Positions 1 to 8,672 of a stretch of DNA of 54,567 bases are shown here, one piece after another. The stretch lies in IMG/VR virus record IMGVR_UViG_3300043446_001520, positions 1-54,567 of that record; one strand, 5' to 3'. Each line of letters opens with the position of its first letter. The stretch's first letter is position 1. Under the pieces are notes generated by a model. The model had not been told where the DNA came from. It did not search any database and saw only the letters and a list, made by a program, of their open reading frames with translations. Position numbers and translations under genes: made by a program. This DNA comes from a virus.

Positions 1-629
1 AACTTGACTGCCATTCCGCCCGTGGGGATGTGCGAAGCATGCATAGATCCAAACTGATTTCGTTGTTGTGAGATGAGAACAAGTAGTGTATTTTTGTTTG
101 CATAATTTAACATTTTGACTGCGTGAGTCATATCCTTTGCTTCAGCGCCGATTTGCTTAGTATCTTGCAAATCTTTTAATTCATTTCCATCTTTTTCAAA
201 GTAGATAGCTGGTAGCAATGCAGAAATAGAGTCTACAACAATTAAATCTACATCCGCTTCCATTAACTTAGTAGCAACATCTACCATATCATTAATTGTT
301 TTTGCTGGAGAATAGATTAATTTAGATGAATCTACTCCTAATTTTTCAGCCCACGCTGGATCATAAGATGCTTCAGCATCAATCCATGCACAAGTCTTAC
401 CTTCTTTTTGTGCCATAGCAATCATTTGTAGACAGAAGGAAGATTTACCAGCAGACTTATTTCCCCATACAAGAACCTGACGACCATAAGGCATTCCGCC
501 TTTCAAGGCAAGGTTCAGTCCGATGCTAGGAGTTTTCTGCTTATGAACTTGAACTTCTTGTGCCGATTGTACTCTATTTCTTGTTTTTGGATCTAGCTTT
601 GATAATATATCATTTAATACAATTGTCAT
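1..629 (-). CDS. RecA-like recombinase, partial (3' end outside window)
   Basis: The reading frame starts at the ATG at 629 and runs off the left edge, giving the first 209 residues. The Walker A motif GNKSAGKS is at about residues 56-63 and the Walker B region LIVVDSISALLP at about 125. The segment ISQQRNQFGS followed by PTGG near the edge fits the RecA L1/L2 DNA-binding region. RecA family proteins form filaments on single-stranded DNA and catalyse strand exchange; in phages they support recombination-dependent replication and repair. The gene follows the MazG-like gene by about 33 bases and has its own extended -10 (653-661) and a purine-rich leader (GAGAGAGAAGAAAG). The family is clear, but RecA proper versus a phage UvsX-like subtype cannot be settled from half the protein. 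Confidence 0.9.
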   Translation of the reverse strand, partial: MTIVLNDILSKLDPKTRNRVQSAQEVQVHKQKTPSIGLNLALKGGMPYGRQVLVWGNKSAGKSSFCLQMIAMAQKEGKTCAWIDAEASYDPAWAEKLGVDSSKLIYSPAKTINDMVDVATKLMEADVDLIVVDSISALLPAIYFEKDGNELKDLQDTKQIGAEAKDMTHAVKMLNYANKNTLLVLISQQRNQFGSMHASHIPTGGMAVK

Positions 630-652
630 TTATTTTCTTTCTTCTCTCTCTC

Positions 653-661
653 ATTATACCA
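653..661 (-). promoter_or_regulatory. Extended -10 promoter for the recA-like gene
   Basis: The minus strand reads TGGTATAAT, a perfect extended -10 (TGnTATAAT), with TATAAT at 653-658. It overlaps the end of the upstream gene and sits 24 bases before the ATG. No good -35 box is visible at 16-18 bases, as is common for extended -10 promoters. Confidence 0.55.
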
Positions 662-662
662 T

Positions 663-1016
663 TTAGAATAGGTTTCCGTGAAGCCTTTGTCTCTCTTTAT
701 TTTTATTCATTTTCTTTTCTAGAATTTCATCTAGACTATGTAAAACTTGTTCTTCATTTCTCATTGCAGCATAAACATCTAATAGTCTGATAATAACATC
801 AGCCATTTCTTCTACAACTTTTTCAGAGCCCTGGCTCTTTCTAATTGCTTCTAATACTTCAGTAACTTCTGAATGAACTAAAGCTAATTTATTTCCAATT
901 TTGTCATGGCTATATTCTCCATCCCAAAATCCTTTTTCTCTTGCAGTTTCATGCAATATTGCTGATAGGGCATCTAGCCCATAATCAGTCATGAGAGTGG
1001 GTTGTTCCATCGTCAT
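663..1016 (-). CDS. MazG-like nucleotide pyrophosphohydrolase
   Basis: This 117-residue all-helical protein carries the MazG metal-binding pattern: acidic residues E50, E53 and E56 in HSEVTEVLEA, then E69, E70 and D73 in VEEMADVIIRLLD. MazG-type enzymes hydrolyse NTPs or dNTPs to monophosphates. In phages they are thought to alter nucleotide pools or ppGpp signalling; the substrate here is unknown. The start is uncertain. The ATG at 1016 overlaps the preceding gene by 32 bases and has an AAGGGA sequence upstream. The ATG at 992 (MTDYG) would overlap by only 8 bases. The gene ends just before the recA-like promoter. Confidence 0.85.
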   Translation of the reverse strand: MTMEQPTLMTDYGLDALSAILHETAREKGFWDGEYSHDKIGNKLALVHSEVTEVLEAIRKSQGSEKVVEEMADVIIRLLDVYAAMRNEEQVLHSLDEILEKKMNKNKERQRLHGNLF

Positions 1017-1215
1017 GAGTATGTCCCTTTTCTCTTAATCCAATGATAAATGACGGTCCGTCATTATCGTAATCAATAACCAATTCTTTATCTGTTTTAC
1101 CAGCATCTAAAAAGCTTGTTGTTGGAATAATAATCTTTTTTTGTTGCTCTAAAATTGCAATCAATATATGATTCAAGCTTAAAGATCCAACTATTTCTTC
1201 TATGTTATCTGTCAT
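985..1215 (-). CDS. Small phage protein with His/Asp-rich C-terminus
   Basis: I do not recognise this 76-residue protein. Its ATG overlaps the TGA of the polymerase gene (ATGA), so translation is probably coupled. The body is acidic and helical at the start (IEEIVGSLSLNHILIAILEQ), has a beta-type middle (KELVIDYDNDGPSFIIGL), and ends in HTHDDGTTHSHD, with four His and three Asp in twelve residues. That tail could bind a divalent metal, but this is a guess. Its position between polymerase and MazG suggests a DNA-metabolism accessory role. Confidence 0.7.
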   Translation of the reverse strand: MTDNIEEIVGSLSLNHILIAILEQQKKIIIPTTSFLDAGKTDKELVIDYDNDGPSFIIGLREKGHTHDDGTTHSHD

Positions 1216-4200
1216 TTTATTTCCTTTACATTTAAGGTTCCATCATCTAATTTTGATAATATTACCTGGCATTTCATTCCTTCACGCATTTTTGCTAATG
1301 CCATTTTATACATTGTTGGAAAAGCAATAACACGAGTTAAATTTTTATTTTTATCTGTCATTACAATGTGTGCCATCATTTTGCCAGCTTTTGTTTTATA
1401 TGGAGTAAAGTTAATTACAAAATATTCATTTTCAGATAAATCATATTCTTTTTTATATAAGTAATCTACAAATAAATCTTTTGACTGTGGCTCTATATCA
1501 CTTACCTTTACATATCTTGCAATTCGGTTATCTCCAACTAAAATAAAATACATTTGATTAGTTTCTATTTGAGTTTGTTCATTATGAAATAGTCCAATGG
1601 AACCTGTTTCATCTACTAGTTCTACTCGTGCCCAGCCATTTCCACGTTTAATATTTTTAACCATACCAAACATTACAAATGAACCAAGTTCATCAAAGTC
1701 CTCAATTGGTTTGCATTGCGCCTTAATTCTTGGTGGCAAATCTAAATTAAATGTAGGAATGCCTAAGTATTCGTAGTAGTTTTCTTTTTCGTTTCCTTGG
1801 CGTGGATTATCGTCAAAAGCAGCACCACCAATGGCATTGAGAGCAGAGATAGCCCTGCTGTTAATACCGCTACCTTTTTTAGACGACTTTTCAATAAGGT
1901 CTGCATAATTTTTAAATGGCCTCTTTTCAATAATCTTATTAGCAATACTATCTGAGATAAACTTTACCTCTGCTAATCCAAACACGATAGCATCTCCTTT
2001 TAATGAGAAATAAACATCTGACTCATTAACATGGGGAAGTCTAATTTTTAGACCCAATCTTTTTGCTTCAATTAGATACTCTGTTCTTGTGTCTTTATTA
2101 CCTTCGTTTTTAAGAAGCGAAAACATAAACTCAAGAGGGTAATAAAACTTAAGCCAAGCTGTATAATAAGAAAGCATAGAGTAAGCAACAGCATGAGAAC
2201 GATTAAAAGAATAACCTGCGTGAGCTTCAAAATCATGCCATAGGTGTTGCGCTTCTTTTTTACTAATATGCTTCTCAGCGCCAGAAATAAACTGATCTTT
2301 GAACTGGTCGAATTCTTTTGCATCTTTCTTCTTTCCAATAATTTTTCGAACCTTATCTGCTTCAGACCAGGTCATTCCTCCAAGATGTACGCAAGCTTGC
2401 ATAACCTGCTCTTGGTAAATAATTACACCATAGGTATTTTCAATAAATGGCTGCATAATTGGATGCACATACTTAATTGCTTCATTTCCATGCTTTCTAT
2501 TAATATAAGAAGCACCTACAGTATTCATAGCACCTGGACGAACTAAAGCATTTGATGCTGCAAGATCTTCAAATGTGCTGACACCCATCTTCATAAGTAG
2601 GTTTGTGTATGGAGTTGCTTCCGCCTGAAACACTCCCTTTGTGTATCCTTCGCTTAACATTGCATAAACTTTTTTATCATCTAATGGAATTTTAGACAGG
2701 TCTAGTTCTTTTCCATGTCTAGACTTAATTGATTTAAGAGTATCGGAAATAACAGACAAGGTCTTTAAGCCCAAAGCGTCAAGCTTTATAAGACCTATGT
2801 CTGCTACTGTATCCATATCATAGGCGACAACTGGGATTCTCCCAGAAACTTTATCTTGTGCATCTTCACGAGATTCAACTGGAGCATATTTTCTAATATC
2901 ATCTTTTGCTACAACAACACCTGCAGCATGAACACCGACAGATCTAATCTTTCCACGTAATCTTTCTGCAAGCCATGTTACCTCTGGATATTTAGCTCTA
3001 AACTCTTTTGTATTTGGAGATTCAACAAAGTCTTCAAATGTATCTACTGACTTCAAAGCCTTATTTACTTCTCCAAGTGGGACCATAAATACACGAGCAG
3101 CATCACGAACCACACCCTTATCTTTGAAATAAGTAAATGTAGAAATAGATGCAACGTGCTTAAACTTCTTTTTTAAATAATCTTTTACTTCTTTGCGGCG
3201 ACGGTCTTCAAAGTCTGTATCAATATCAGGAAAGTCATTACGCTCTGGATTAATAAAACGGAAAAACAGTAAGTCATATTTAATTGGATCTACGTCTGTA
3301 ATTCCAAGGGTATAACAAACTAATGAACCTGCAGCAGAACCACGACCTGGGCCAACCATAATACTATTTTCTTTAGCCCAGTTAATCATATCTGCTACAA
3401 CTAGAAAATAAGAGGCAAATTTCTTATCTTTAATTACTTCTAATTCTTCCTGTAACCTGTCAGCATAGACCTTATCCTCTGCCAGACCTAGGCGTTTAAG
3501 GCCTTCTGAGGCCATCTCAGCCAGTTTCTTGTCAGCATTAGTCTTAGGGACTGGAAGTAGGTCTAGACCCTGGTAGAAGTCATATTCTCCAATTTTAGAG
3601 GCTATCTCCATTGTATTGTCAAATATATCTGTTCTATTTATGCCAGCATCTTTAAAGTCTGCTTCAATTTCTTGTCGTGTTTGAATAAATAAATTATAGT
3701 CCTGAAATGATATTCTACGATCAGGATATAAATAATTAAATCTATCTAGCATGTCCTTCATGTTTCTGGACATGTCAAAATCTGCTTCTTTGTCTGCTTT
3801 AGGGCTTGTTGATAAAATCAACATAGCCTCTTCTAATATTCTATCTTCACCTTTAGCAAAGTGGGCATCTCCTGTTGCCACCGCTTTAATTTTTAATTCA
3901 TCTGCTAATTCTAAAAGCTTTGCGTTTATTTCTTTCGGGTTGTGGGATTGTACCTCCACATAAAAATCTTCGCCAAAAGTTTGTTTAAAGTCTTTGAGTA
4001 CAAGTTTTGCTTCTGAGAATTCCTGGCGTTCAATAGCTTTACTAATAAGGCCATTAAGGCATCCGCTAAGTACAATAATACCTTCTGCATATTCTTTTAA
4101 TATCTCTCTATCAATACGTGGTTTATGATAAAACCCTTCGTTCCATGCTAACTCCTGTAGCGTATGGATATTATTTAATCCCTTTTGATTCTTAGCCAAC

Positions 4201-4478
4201 AAAATAATATGGTTGTATGCTTGAATACTTTTATCTGTTTTTGATGAACGATCAAATCTATCTGTTGGGGAAATATATGCTTCTACCCCAAGTATAGGCT
4301 TGATGCCAATTTCTTTACATGCTTTTTGCATATCACGGTGTGATGATAAAGTTCCGTGATCAGTAATTGCTAATGCAGTTTGTCCCGCATCTTTTGCGGC
4401 TTGTGCAAGTTCGGCAGGAGAGTTAAGCCCATCCATAAGTGAATAATATGAATGCACATGTAAGTGTGTAAATGACAT
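1212..4478 (-). CDS. dnaE: DNA polymerase III alpha subunit (family C, DnaE type)
   Basis: This 1088-residue replicative polymerase has close to bacterial DnaE length. The N-terminal PHP domain keeps its metal ligands: HLHVH (5-9), TDH (39-41), GVEAY (64-68) and GDAHF (203-207). The polymerase core has GPGRGSAAGS (376-385), the catalytic PDIDTDF (417-423) and the third aspartate in IKLDALGLKTL (D567). A C-terminal OB-fold-like segment contains GNGWARVELVDETGSIGLF. It should copy the phage genome. Neighbouring SSB, primase and helicase genes make a nearly complete replisome; no sliding clamp or separate exonuclease is seen. The intact PHP site may provide proofreading. The gene begins 24 bases after the SSB gene; an AAGGCGGAGAG sequence precedes the ATG. 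Confidence 0.97.
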   Translation of the reverse strand: MSFTHLHVHSYYSLMDGLNSPAELAQAAKDAGQTALAITDHGTLSSHRDMQKACKEIGIKPILGVEAYISPTDRFDRSSKTDKSIQAYNHIILLAKNQKGLNNIHTLQELAWNEGFYHKPRIDREILKEYAEGIIVLSGCLNGLISKAIERQEFSEAKLVLKDFKQTFGEDFYVEVQSHNPKEINAKLLELADELKIKAVATGDAHFAKGEDRILEEAMLILSTSPKADKEADFDMSRNMKDMLDRFNYLYPDRRISFQDYNLFIQTRQEIEADFKDAGINRTDIFDNTMEIASKIGEYDFYQGLDLLPVPKTNADKKLAEMASEGLKRLGLAEDKVYADRLQEELEVIKDKKFASYFLVVADMINWAKENSIMVGPGRGSAAGSLVCYTLGITDVDPIKYDLLFFRFINPERNDFPDIDTDFEDRRRKEVKDYLKKKFKHVASISTFTYFKDKGVVRDAARVFMVPLGEVNKALKSVDTFEDFVESPNTKEFRAKYPEVTWLAERLRGKIRSVGVHAAGVVVAKDDIRKYAPVESREDAQDKVSGRIPVVAYDMDTVADIGLIKLDALGLKTLSVISDTLKSIKSRHGKELDLSKIPLDDKKVYAMLSEGYTKGVFQAEATPYTNLLMKMGVSTFEDLAASNALVRPGAMNTVGASYINRKHGNEAIKYVHPIMQPFIENTYGVIIYQEQVMQACVHLGGMTWSEADKVRKIIGKKKDAKEFDQFKDQFISGAEKHISKKEAQHLWHDFEAHAGYSFNRSHAVAYSMLSYYTAWLKFYYPLEFMFSLLKNEGNKDTRTEYLIEAKRLGLKIRLPHVNESDVYFSLKGDAIVFGLAEVKFISDSIANKIIEKRPFKNYADLIEKSSKKGSGINSRAISALNAIGGAAFDDNPRQGNEKENYYEYLGIPTFNLDLPPRIKAQCKPIEDFDELGSFVMFGMVKNIKRGNGWARVELVDETGSIGLFHNEQTQIETNQMYFILVGDNRIARYVKVSDIEPQSKDLFVDYLYKKEYDLSENEYFVINFTPYKTKAGKMMAHIVMTDKNKNLTRVIAFPTMYKMALAKMREGMKCQVILSKLDDGTLNVKEIK

Positions 4479-4502
4479 TAACTCTCCGCCTTTAACTTGA
4501 TA

Positions 4503-5171
4503 TTACCAGTCTAGACTGCTGCTAGTTGCTGAGTCTGACTCTGAATGTCCACCTTCACCATTAAAGAAGGCTTCTTGTTCTGTGTATGGAAGATCACGCA
4601 CTGCTGATTCTTCAAGCTTATAAAGCTCAAGTGAAGATGCATCAAATGGTGCTTCATCCTTTGCAAGAGGGATAATTGTATAACTTGTATCCGTCTTTGT
4701 TCCTGTTCGCTTAATACGCCACATTAAATTAGTAATTGAACCCATTTCGCCTGCGTATTCAATTAGGGTTGGAGTAACTGTTTTACCACTTGAACCCTGT
4801 GAAAGAATTGCTACATATGGCTCTTCCTTGCCATCATCAACTAGCACATTGATATAGAGACGTGAACGACCCTTCCAACCTGCCTTGTAATCCTTGCGAT
4901 GCTGCTCACAACCATAGCACTTGCCTTGATCGTCCATAGAGCATAGCGCCTTACGGCGATAATCTTTTGGATTTGTATGTTCGACTGCAATAAAGCCCAG
5001 TCCAAGCTTATCATTGTATGTTGGTGAATCTGGATCTAGTTCTTGAAGAAAACGAATTTTTACGCTCTCTCCATCTTCTAGCTTAACCCAACGACCTTTA
5101 GTAGTGTCTGAACTTGTTTGTGGCTTATCCATAACTGCGTTTAAGCCTTTTAGTCCTTTTACGATACCCAT
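4503..5171 (-). CDS. Single-stranded DNA-binding protein, zinc-containing phage type
   Basis: This 222-residue protein has an OB-like N-terminal half (SVKIRFLQEL; LGLGFIAVEH) and a putative zinc site, C77-x7-C85-x2-C88-x2-H91, in a CSMDDQGKCYGCEQH segment, as in T4 gp32-like SSBs. The C-terminus is Ser/Asp/Glu-rich and ends in SLDW, resembling the acidic tails with which SSBs recruit partners. It sits between primase and polymerase genes. It has its own extended -10 (5221-5229) and an AAGGAGA Shine-Dalgarno (5179-5185), as expected for a protein needed in stoichiometric amounts. The assignment rests on zinc motif, tail and context, not on detailed alignment. Confidence 0.8.
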   Translation of the reverse strand: MGIVKGLKGLNAVMDKPQTSSDTTKGRWVKLEDGESVKIRFLQELDPDSPTYNDKLGLGFIAVEHTNPKDYRRKALCSMDDQGKCYGCEQHRKDYKAGWKGRSRLYINVLVDDGKEEPYVAILSQGSSGKTVTPTLIEYAGEMGSITNLMWRIKRTGTKTDTSYTIIPLAKDEAPFDASSLELYKLEESAVRDLPYTEQEAFFNGEGGHSESDSATSSSLDW

Positions 5172-5220
5172 TTATATCTTCTCCTTATATAGTTGACGGT
5201 ATAGATCCGTCTGTTCTTTC

Positions 5221-5229
5221 ATTATATCA
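5221..5229 (-). promoter_or_regulatory. Extended -10 promoter for the SSB gene
   Basis: The minus strand reads TGATATAAT and overlaps the TGA stop of the primase gene. The -35 candidate at 17 bases (AATACA) is weak. The predicted leader of about 45 bases carries a good Shine-Dalgarno. Confidence 0.55.
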
Positions 5230-6225
5230 TGGATTCCAAGTTCTGTATTCTATGTCGGATACAGCATTTTTAATACATGCAACAATTTCCTCATCAGTCA
5301 TATCGCCTGCATCTTTGGCATTGTTAGGGTATATCTTACCATAACTATGCGAAGCCCACAAGATATCTTTATTGCGAAGTTTATTTGCAATATTCATTCC
5401 CAGTTCCCGTCCAGCTTGGTCAGAATCAGTCATGAGTATGATTCTAGTAAAATATCTATTGAGCAAATTTAAGTTATCGTGTGATATATGACCACCAAGA
5501 GTGGCAACAATATTTGGAAATCCAGCCTGATGCACACGAATAGCATCAAATGTTGATTCTACAATAATCACCTGATTACCAATTTTTTTAGCACGGTGAA
5601 TATTAAACATAGTTTTACTACGTGGAAGATTTGTACTATTTTTAAATTTTTTTTCAGATATAGATCTACCAACTAATCCTACAGGAATGCCGTCTGGGCT
5701 ATGAACTGGGACAGTGACCATACCCATGTTGGCAGAATATCCTAATTTAAAGTAATGCATTGATTCATCATTTATTCCACGGTGTCTAAAATATTCCTGA
5801 GCATGTGGATTTGCACCTAAATTATTATAAAGGTCATCTAATGTTTGTTGAGGAAATTCTACAAAGTCTGGTTTTTCTTCAAACATGTCTTTGAGAACTT
5901 CATCAAAATTTTCTACTGATTCTGCTTCACGAGCAGCAATATATCTAATTGCCTCAAACTCATTCTTATTTAATATTTTCTTTACTAATTCAGATAAAGT
6001 TCCAGCTTCTCCACAAGAAGGATTAAAACAAATATATGCACCTTTTTCACGGCTTACGCTAAATGAAGATGTATTTCTATTAGAATGAAATGGACAGAAG
6101 CATAGGAAATCATTAGATGTTTCTCCAACTATTTCTATGCCAAGCTCTTTAATTACTGACTTAACATGTGCTGGTGAGTAGACCGTGGAATCAACTTTCC
6201 TTGTGTCCAGCCCTCGTATTGCCAT
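5227..6225 (-). CDS. DNA primase, CHC2 zinc finger plus Toprim
   Basis: I start this 332-residue protein at the ATG at 6225 (MAIRGLDTRK), preceded by GAAGAGAG. The longer frame to 6276 lies inside the upstream gene and adds 17 unpromising residues. Domains in order: a zinc-binding domain with C44-x2-H47 and C67-x3-C71 (CPFH; CFNPSC), a linker, then Toprim with E223 (IVESTFDAIR) and D267/D269 (LMTDSDQAGR). Primases of this type make RNA primers on the lagging strand and act with the DnaB-like helicase two genes upstream. At 332 residues it is shorter than bacterial DnaG (about 600), without an obvious C-terminal helicase-interaction domain. It overlaps the preceding 99-residue gene by about 70 bases. 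Confidence 0.9.
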   Translation of the reverse strand: MAIRGLDTRKVDSTVYSPAHVKSVIKELGIEIVGETSNDFLCFCPFHSNRNTSSFSVSREKGAYICFNPSCGEAGTLSELVKKILNKNEFEAIRYIAAREAESVENFDEVLKDMFEEKPDFVEFPQQTLDDLYNNLGANPHAQEYFRHRGINDESMHYFKLGYSANMGMVTVPVHSPDGIPVGLVGRSISEKKFKNSTNLPRSKTMFNIHRAKKIGNQVIIVESTFDAIRVHQAGFPNIVATLGGHISHDNLNLLNRYFTRIILMTDSDQAGRELGMNIANKLRNKDILWASHSYGKIYPNNAKDAGDMTDEEIVACIKNAVSDIEYRTWNP

Positions 6226-6452
6226 GCTCTCTTCTTTCCCACATATACACCATGGATAGTCATTAAGAACTTCCATGTCTCGCCTGTGAATTCTACCGAA
6301 AATGCTGGGTCTATGTCAAGTACCCGAACATATCCTTTAGACCTCATATCTTGAGTTAATAGACTTTCATATTGTGCCCTAATCCTGATCATGTCAGAAT
6401 CATCTAAAAACTCAACCCTTATTTGAAATCGTTTAATTGTTTTGTGAGTCAT
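6153..6452 (-). CDS. Conserved-type small protein between helicase and primase
   Basis: I do not recognise this 99-residue protein. It looks like a compact alpha/beta fold (basic KTIKRFQIRVEF, helix SDMIRIRAQYESLL, strands VRVLDIDPAFSVEF and WKFLMTIHGVYV) with a basic, Trp-containing end (KKRAWQYEGW). The frame stays open across the overlaps at both ends: 20 bases into the helicase gene and about 70 bases with the primase start. Its place between the two suggests a replication accessory factor, without direct evidence. Confidence 0.6.
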   Translation of the reverse strand: MTHKTIKRFQIRVEFLDDSDMIRIRAQYESLLTQDMRSKGYVRVLDIDPAFSVEFTGETWKFLMTIHGVYVGKKRAWQYEGWTQGKLIPRSTHQHMLSQ

Positions 6453-7683
6453 TCTTCATATCTGGAAGGTTTTCATAAATCGGATTAATAACACCACGAT
6501 TAATATCCCAATCAAGATAGAAGTCAAACTCATGACCATGACGGTTCTTTCTGCTTACAACTTCAATCATATTGGTTCCTGGATATCTATGAATAGCCAT
6601 AGCCATATCAGCATCATATTCAATAGCTTTAGACCACGCTACTTGGCTCATCATAGGAGGCTCATCTTGGTCAGAGATATCGTCTGCTGTTGCAGCAGTA
6701 ATATCAATGACTGGAATATTGTTTGCTACTGCAAGCAATTTAAACTCACGAGAAATATTTCTATTTCGTTCTACTTCAGAATGGCTACGCTTATTATCAT
6801 TAAACAACTGATGATAATCAAGGATAACCAAGTCTGGTTTATGTTGATCAATTTTACCCTGAACTGTAGCAGGAGTAACTTCAGCCGTACCTTCATTAGA
6901 AACCAAGATAAAGCTATTCTTTCCTTCAAACTTCTTTTTACCCCACGACTTAAAATCATCTATGTTAATATCTCCTTTTGATAAATCGCTTGCACGAAAT
7001 AATCCTGAACCCAACATTGTATAGATGCGGTCACGCATATTCTCTGGAGACATTTCAAGAGATATAATCATTGGCTTAAATCCCTGCTCCCATGCTTTAC
7101 AAGCAAGATACGAAGTAAACCAAGTTTTACCACGACCTGGCCATCCGATAGCAACAATTAAATGTCCTGGAGCCATTCCTGTTGGATATGCTTTATCAAT
7201 TGCATCAAAACCTGTTAGAATTCCTGGACTACCGCCCATGACTGCAGAACGCTCTTTAACTGAAAGGAAATGGTTTTCTGCAGATTGAATATCTACAACA
7301 TCTAGGTCACGAACATTATTTGTAAACTTAGATAACCCTGCAAGCTGGGATTGCATATTAGCCAAAACTCTGGCTGCTGCATCTTCTTTTAAAGCAGAAC
7401 CAGATTGAATAATTACAGACTTAAGCTTATTGGTTAGATATTCATTCTTAAGCTTATCTAAATAGTAACCAGTTTCAGCTTTAGTAGTTACTGGCTCAAA
7501 ATCTTTATGTCTTTCCATAAGTACGCCAACTTCTGGCACACCTTTAAACTTATAGTAATATGATTTTAGGCTCTCCCATATATCACGATGAGATGTAAAT
7601 ATTTCATCAACATTGTCTGCAAGTAGTGTACTAATATCTTTATTTTTGCATACTGCTGAAATTAACTCTGCTTCTGTATTCAT
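6433..7683 (-). CDS. Replicative DNA helicase, DnaB-like
   Basis: This 416-residue protein has a helical N-terminal domain (about 1-120) and a RecA-type ATPase domain. Walker A is GWPGRGKT (180-187), the catalytic glutamate is in ISLEM (E210), Walker B is VILDY (286-290), and a basic SRKNRHGHEF element near the C-terminus fits the arginine-finger region. DnaB helicases unwind the fork as hexamers and recruit primase. The ATG overlaps the stop of the preceding 105-residue gene (ATGA). It is a little shorter than bacterial DnaB (about 450-470), as is common for phage members. Confidence 0.93.
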   Translation of the reverse strand: MNTEAELISAVCKNKDISTLLADNVDEIFTSHRDIWESLKSYYYKFKGVPEVGVLMERHKDFEPVTTKAETGYYLDKLKNEYLTNKLKSVIIQSGSALKEDAAARVLANMQSQLAGLSKFTNNVRDLDVVDIQSAENHFLSVKERSAVMGGSPGILTGFDAIDKAYPTGMAPGHLIVAIGWPGRGKTWFTSYLACKAWEQGFKPMIISLEMSPENMRDRIYTMLGSGLFRASDLSKGDINIDDFKSWGKKKFEGKNSFILVSNEGTAEVTPATVQGKIDQHKPDLVILDYHQLFNDNKRSHSEVERNRNISREFKLLAVANNIPVIDITAATADDISDQDEPPMMSQVAWSKAIEYDADMAMAIHRYPGTNMIEVVSRKNRHGHEFDFYLDWDINRGVINPIYENLPDMKNDSQNN

Positions 7684-7997
7684 TCTCCGCCTTCCACCAT
7701 TTTCTTTGTAGCCTCTCGCAACATGCGACGATTTTCTTTATCCTTATCAATCTCATTCTTTAAAAAATCTATGCGATCAAAATTATAGAAGAAGAAATTG
7801 AGCGGATGACCAGACTTACTAGTTCTAAAATAATATACTAGCAATTCTTTAGCACGTTCAAATCCTACACTATCAATAACGTCTTGCATAGCCCACTTTT
7901 CACGAAATTTATTTAATCGTGGCTTTTTCCCATACTTCTCTTTATACAAAGATTCGTACAGCCCAATTAAAATATAAGGCTCTTTCTCATTTGCCAC
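7680..7997 (-). CDS. Small helical protein preceding helicase; possible loader
   Basis: This 105-residue, highly charged, mostly helical protein has no motif I can name. Notable segments are ILIGLYESLYKEKYGKKP and the aromatic GHPLNFFFYNFDRIDFL. It is translationally coupled to the DnaB-like helicase by an ATGA overlap. Several phages place a helicase loader or helicase-interacting protein here, so loader is a reasonable hypothesis. There is no Walker motif, so it is not a DnaC-type ATPase. Confidence 0.65.
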   Translation of the reverse strand: MANEKEPYILIGLYESLYKEKYGKKPRLNKFREKWAMQDVIDSVGFERAKELLVYYFRTSKSGHPLNFFFYNFDRIDFLKNEIDKDKENRRMLREATKKMVEGGE

Positions 7998-8190
7998 TCT
8001 TTAATTCCTCTTCAACTTCACGAGTTTTTTGAATAAGCTTTTCTTCTACAAATTTATATACACGTTCGGTGGCGGTATCAGCATTTTCGCCATCACGAAC
8101 CCAGTCCTCTATGCCTACACCAATCTTAATGCTTTCATAATTTCCTAAATTACGAGTAAACGAAAGGTCTACCTTGACTCTTGTTTCCAT
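7987..8190 (-). CDS. Small conserved phage protein (LSFTRNLGNYES type)
   Basis: I start this 67-residue protein at the ATG at 8190, whose bases overlap the TAA of the upstream gene (TAATG) and which follows GGAAGGCGG. A longer frame to 8205 is unlikely. The N-terminal strand pair VKVDLSFTRNLGNYESIKIG, a GENADTATERV turn and a C-terminal helix VYKFVEEKLIQ resemble a small conserved family I have seen beside replication genes in phages of Gram-positive hosts; its function is not known. It overlaps the next gene by 11 bases. Confidence 0.7.
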   Translation of the reverse strand: METRVKVDLSFTRNLGNYESIKIGVGIEDWVRDGENADTATERVYKFVEEKLIQKTREVEEELKSGK

Positions 8191-8672
8191 TATTCCGCCT
8201 TCCATACTGGTACGAACTCCGAATCGTTAACCTTAGTATACAATATAATGTTGTGTTTGAGAAGAGCTTTTAATTCATTTTTATTTGGCAATTCTCTAAT
8301 ATATCCAGCATCAATAATAAATTGATGTATGTCCAGAATGTCCGATTCGCTTAACATATATTTATTCCATTTAGATTCAGGATTACTTATTGGATAAATA
8401 AACTGAGGTTTTTTAATTTTACCATCTAAAATATAATTTTCAATAGTAACTTTATGTCTATTTAAAATTTTTGCAGCCTGCACAACAGAAAAAGCGTTTT
8501 CCATATATTTTTCTACCTGAGCATAAGAATATAAAACTCTTTTTTTGTCTGGGTAGCACCAAGCGATAACCTCATCCCTTGCCCTAGATGCTTTTATTGT
8601 TTTATGTATTTTTTCGTTTAAGAAGAAATACTGTAACTTTTTGTGTGTTCGTTGTCTTTTTGCTCTAGCCAT
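8190..8672 (-). CDS. Helix-turn-helix DNA-binding protein
   Basis: This 160-residue protein has a basic N-terminus (ARAKRQRTHKK), a small domain ending in IAWCYPDKKRVLYSY, then a MerR/excisionase-like helix-turn-helix: AFSVVQAAKILNRHKVTIENY (about 59-79) followed by a wing-like GKIKKPQFIYPI. Such HTH proteins are found next to replication genes in many actinophages. They may regulate early genes or act at the origin; the role here is not shown. The ATG at 8672 overlaps the zinc-ribbon gene by 55 bases and its nearest GGAAG touches the start codon. The N-terminal block nevertheless looks native, so I keep this start. Confidence 0.75.
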   Translation of the reverse strand: MARAKRQRTHKKLQYFFLNEKIHKTIKASRARDEVIAWCYPDKKRVLYSYAQVEKYMENAFSVVQAAKILNRHKVTIENYILDGKIKKPQFIYPISNPESKWNKYMLSESDILDIHQFIIDAGYIRELPNKNELKALLKHNIILYTKVNDSEFVPVWKAE

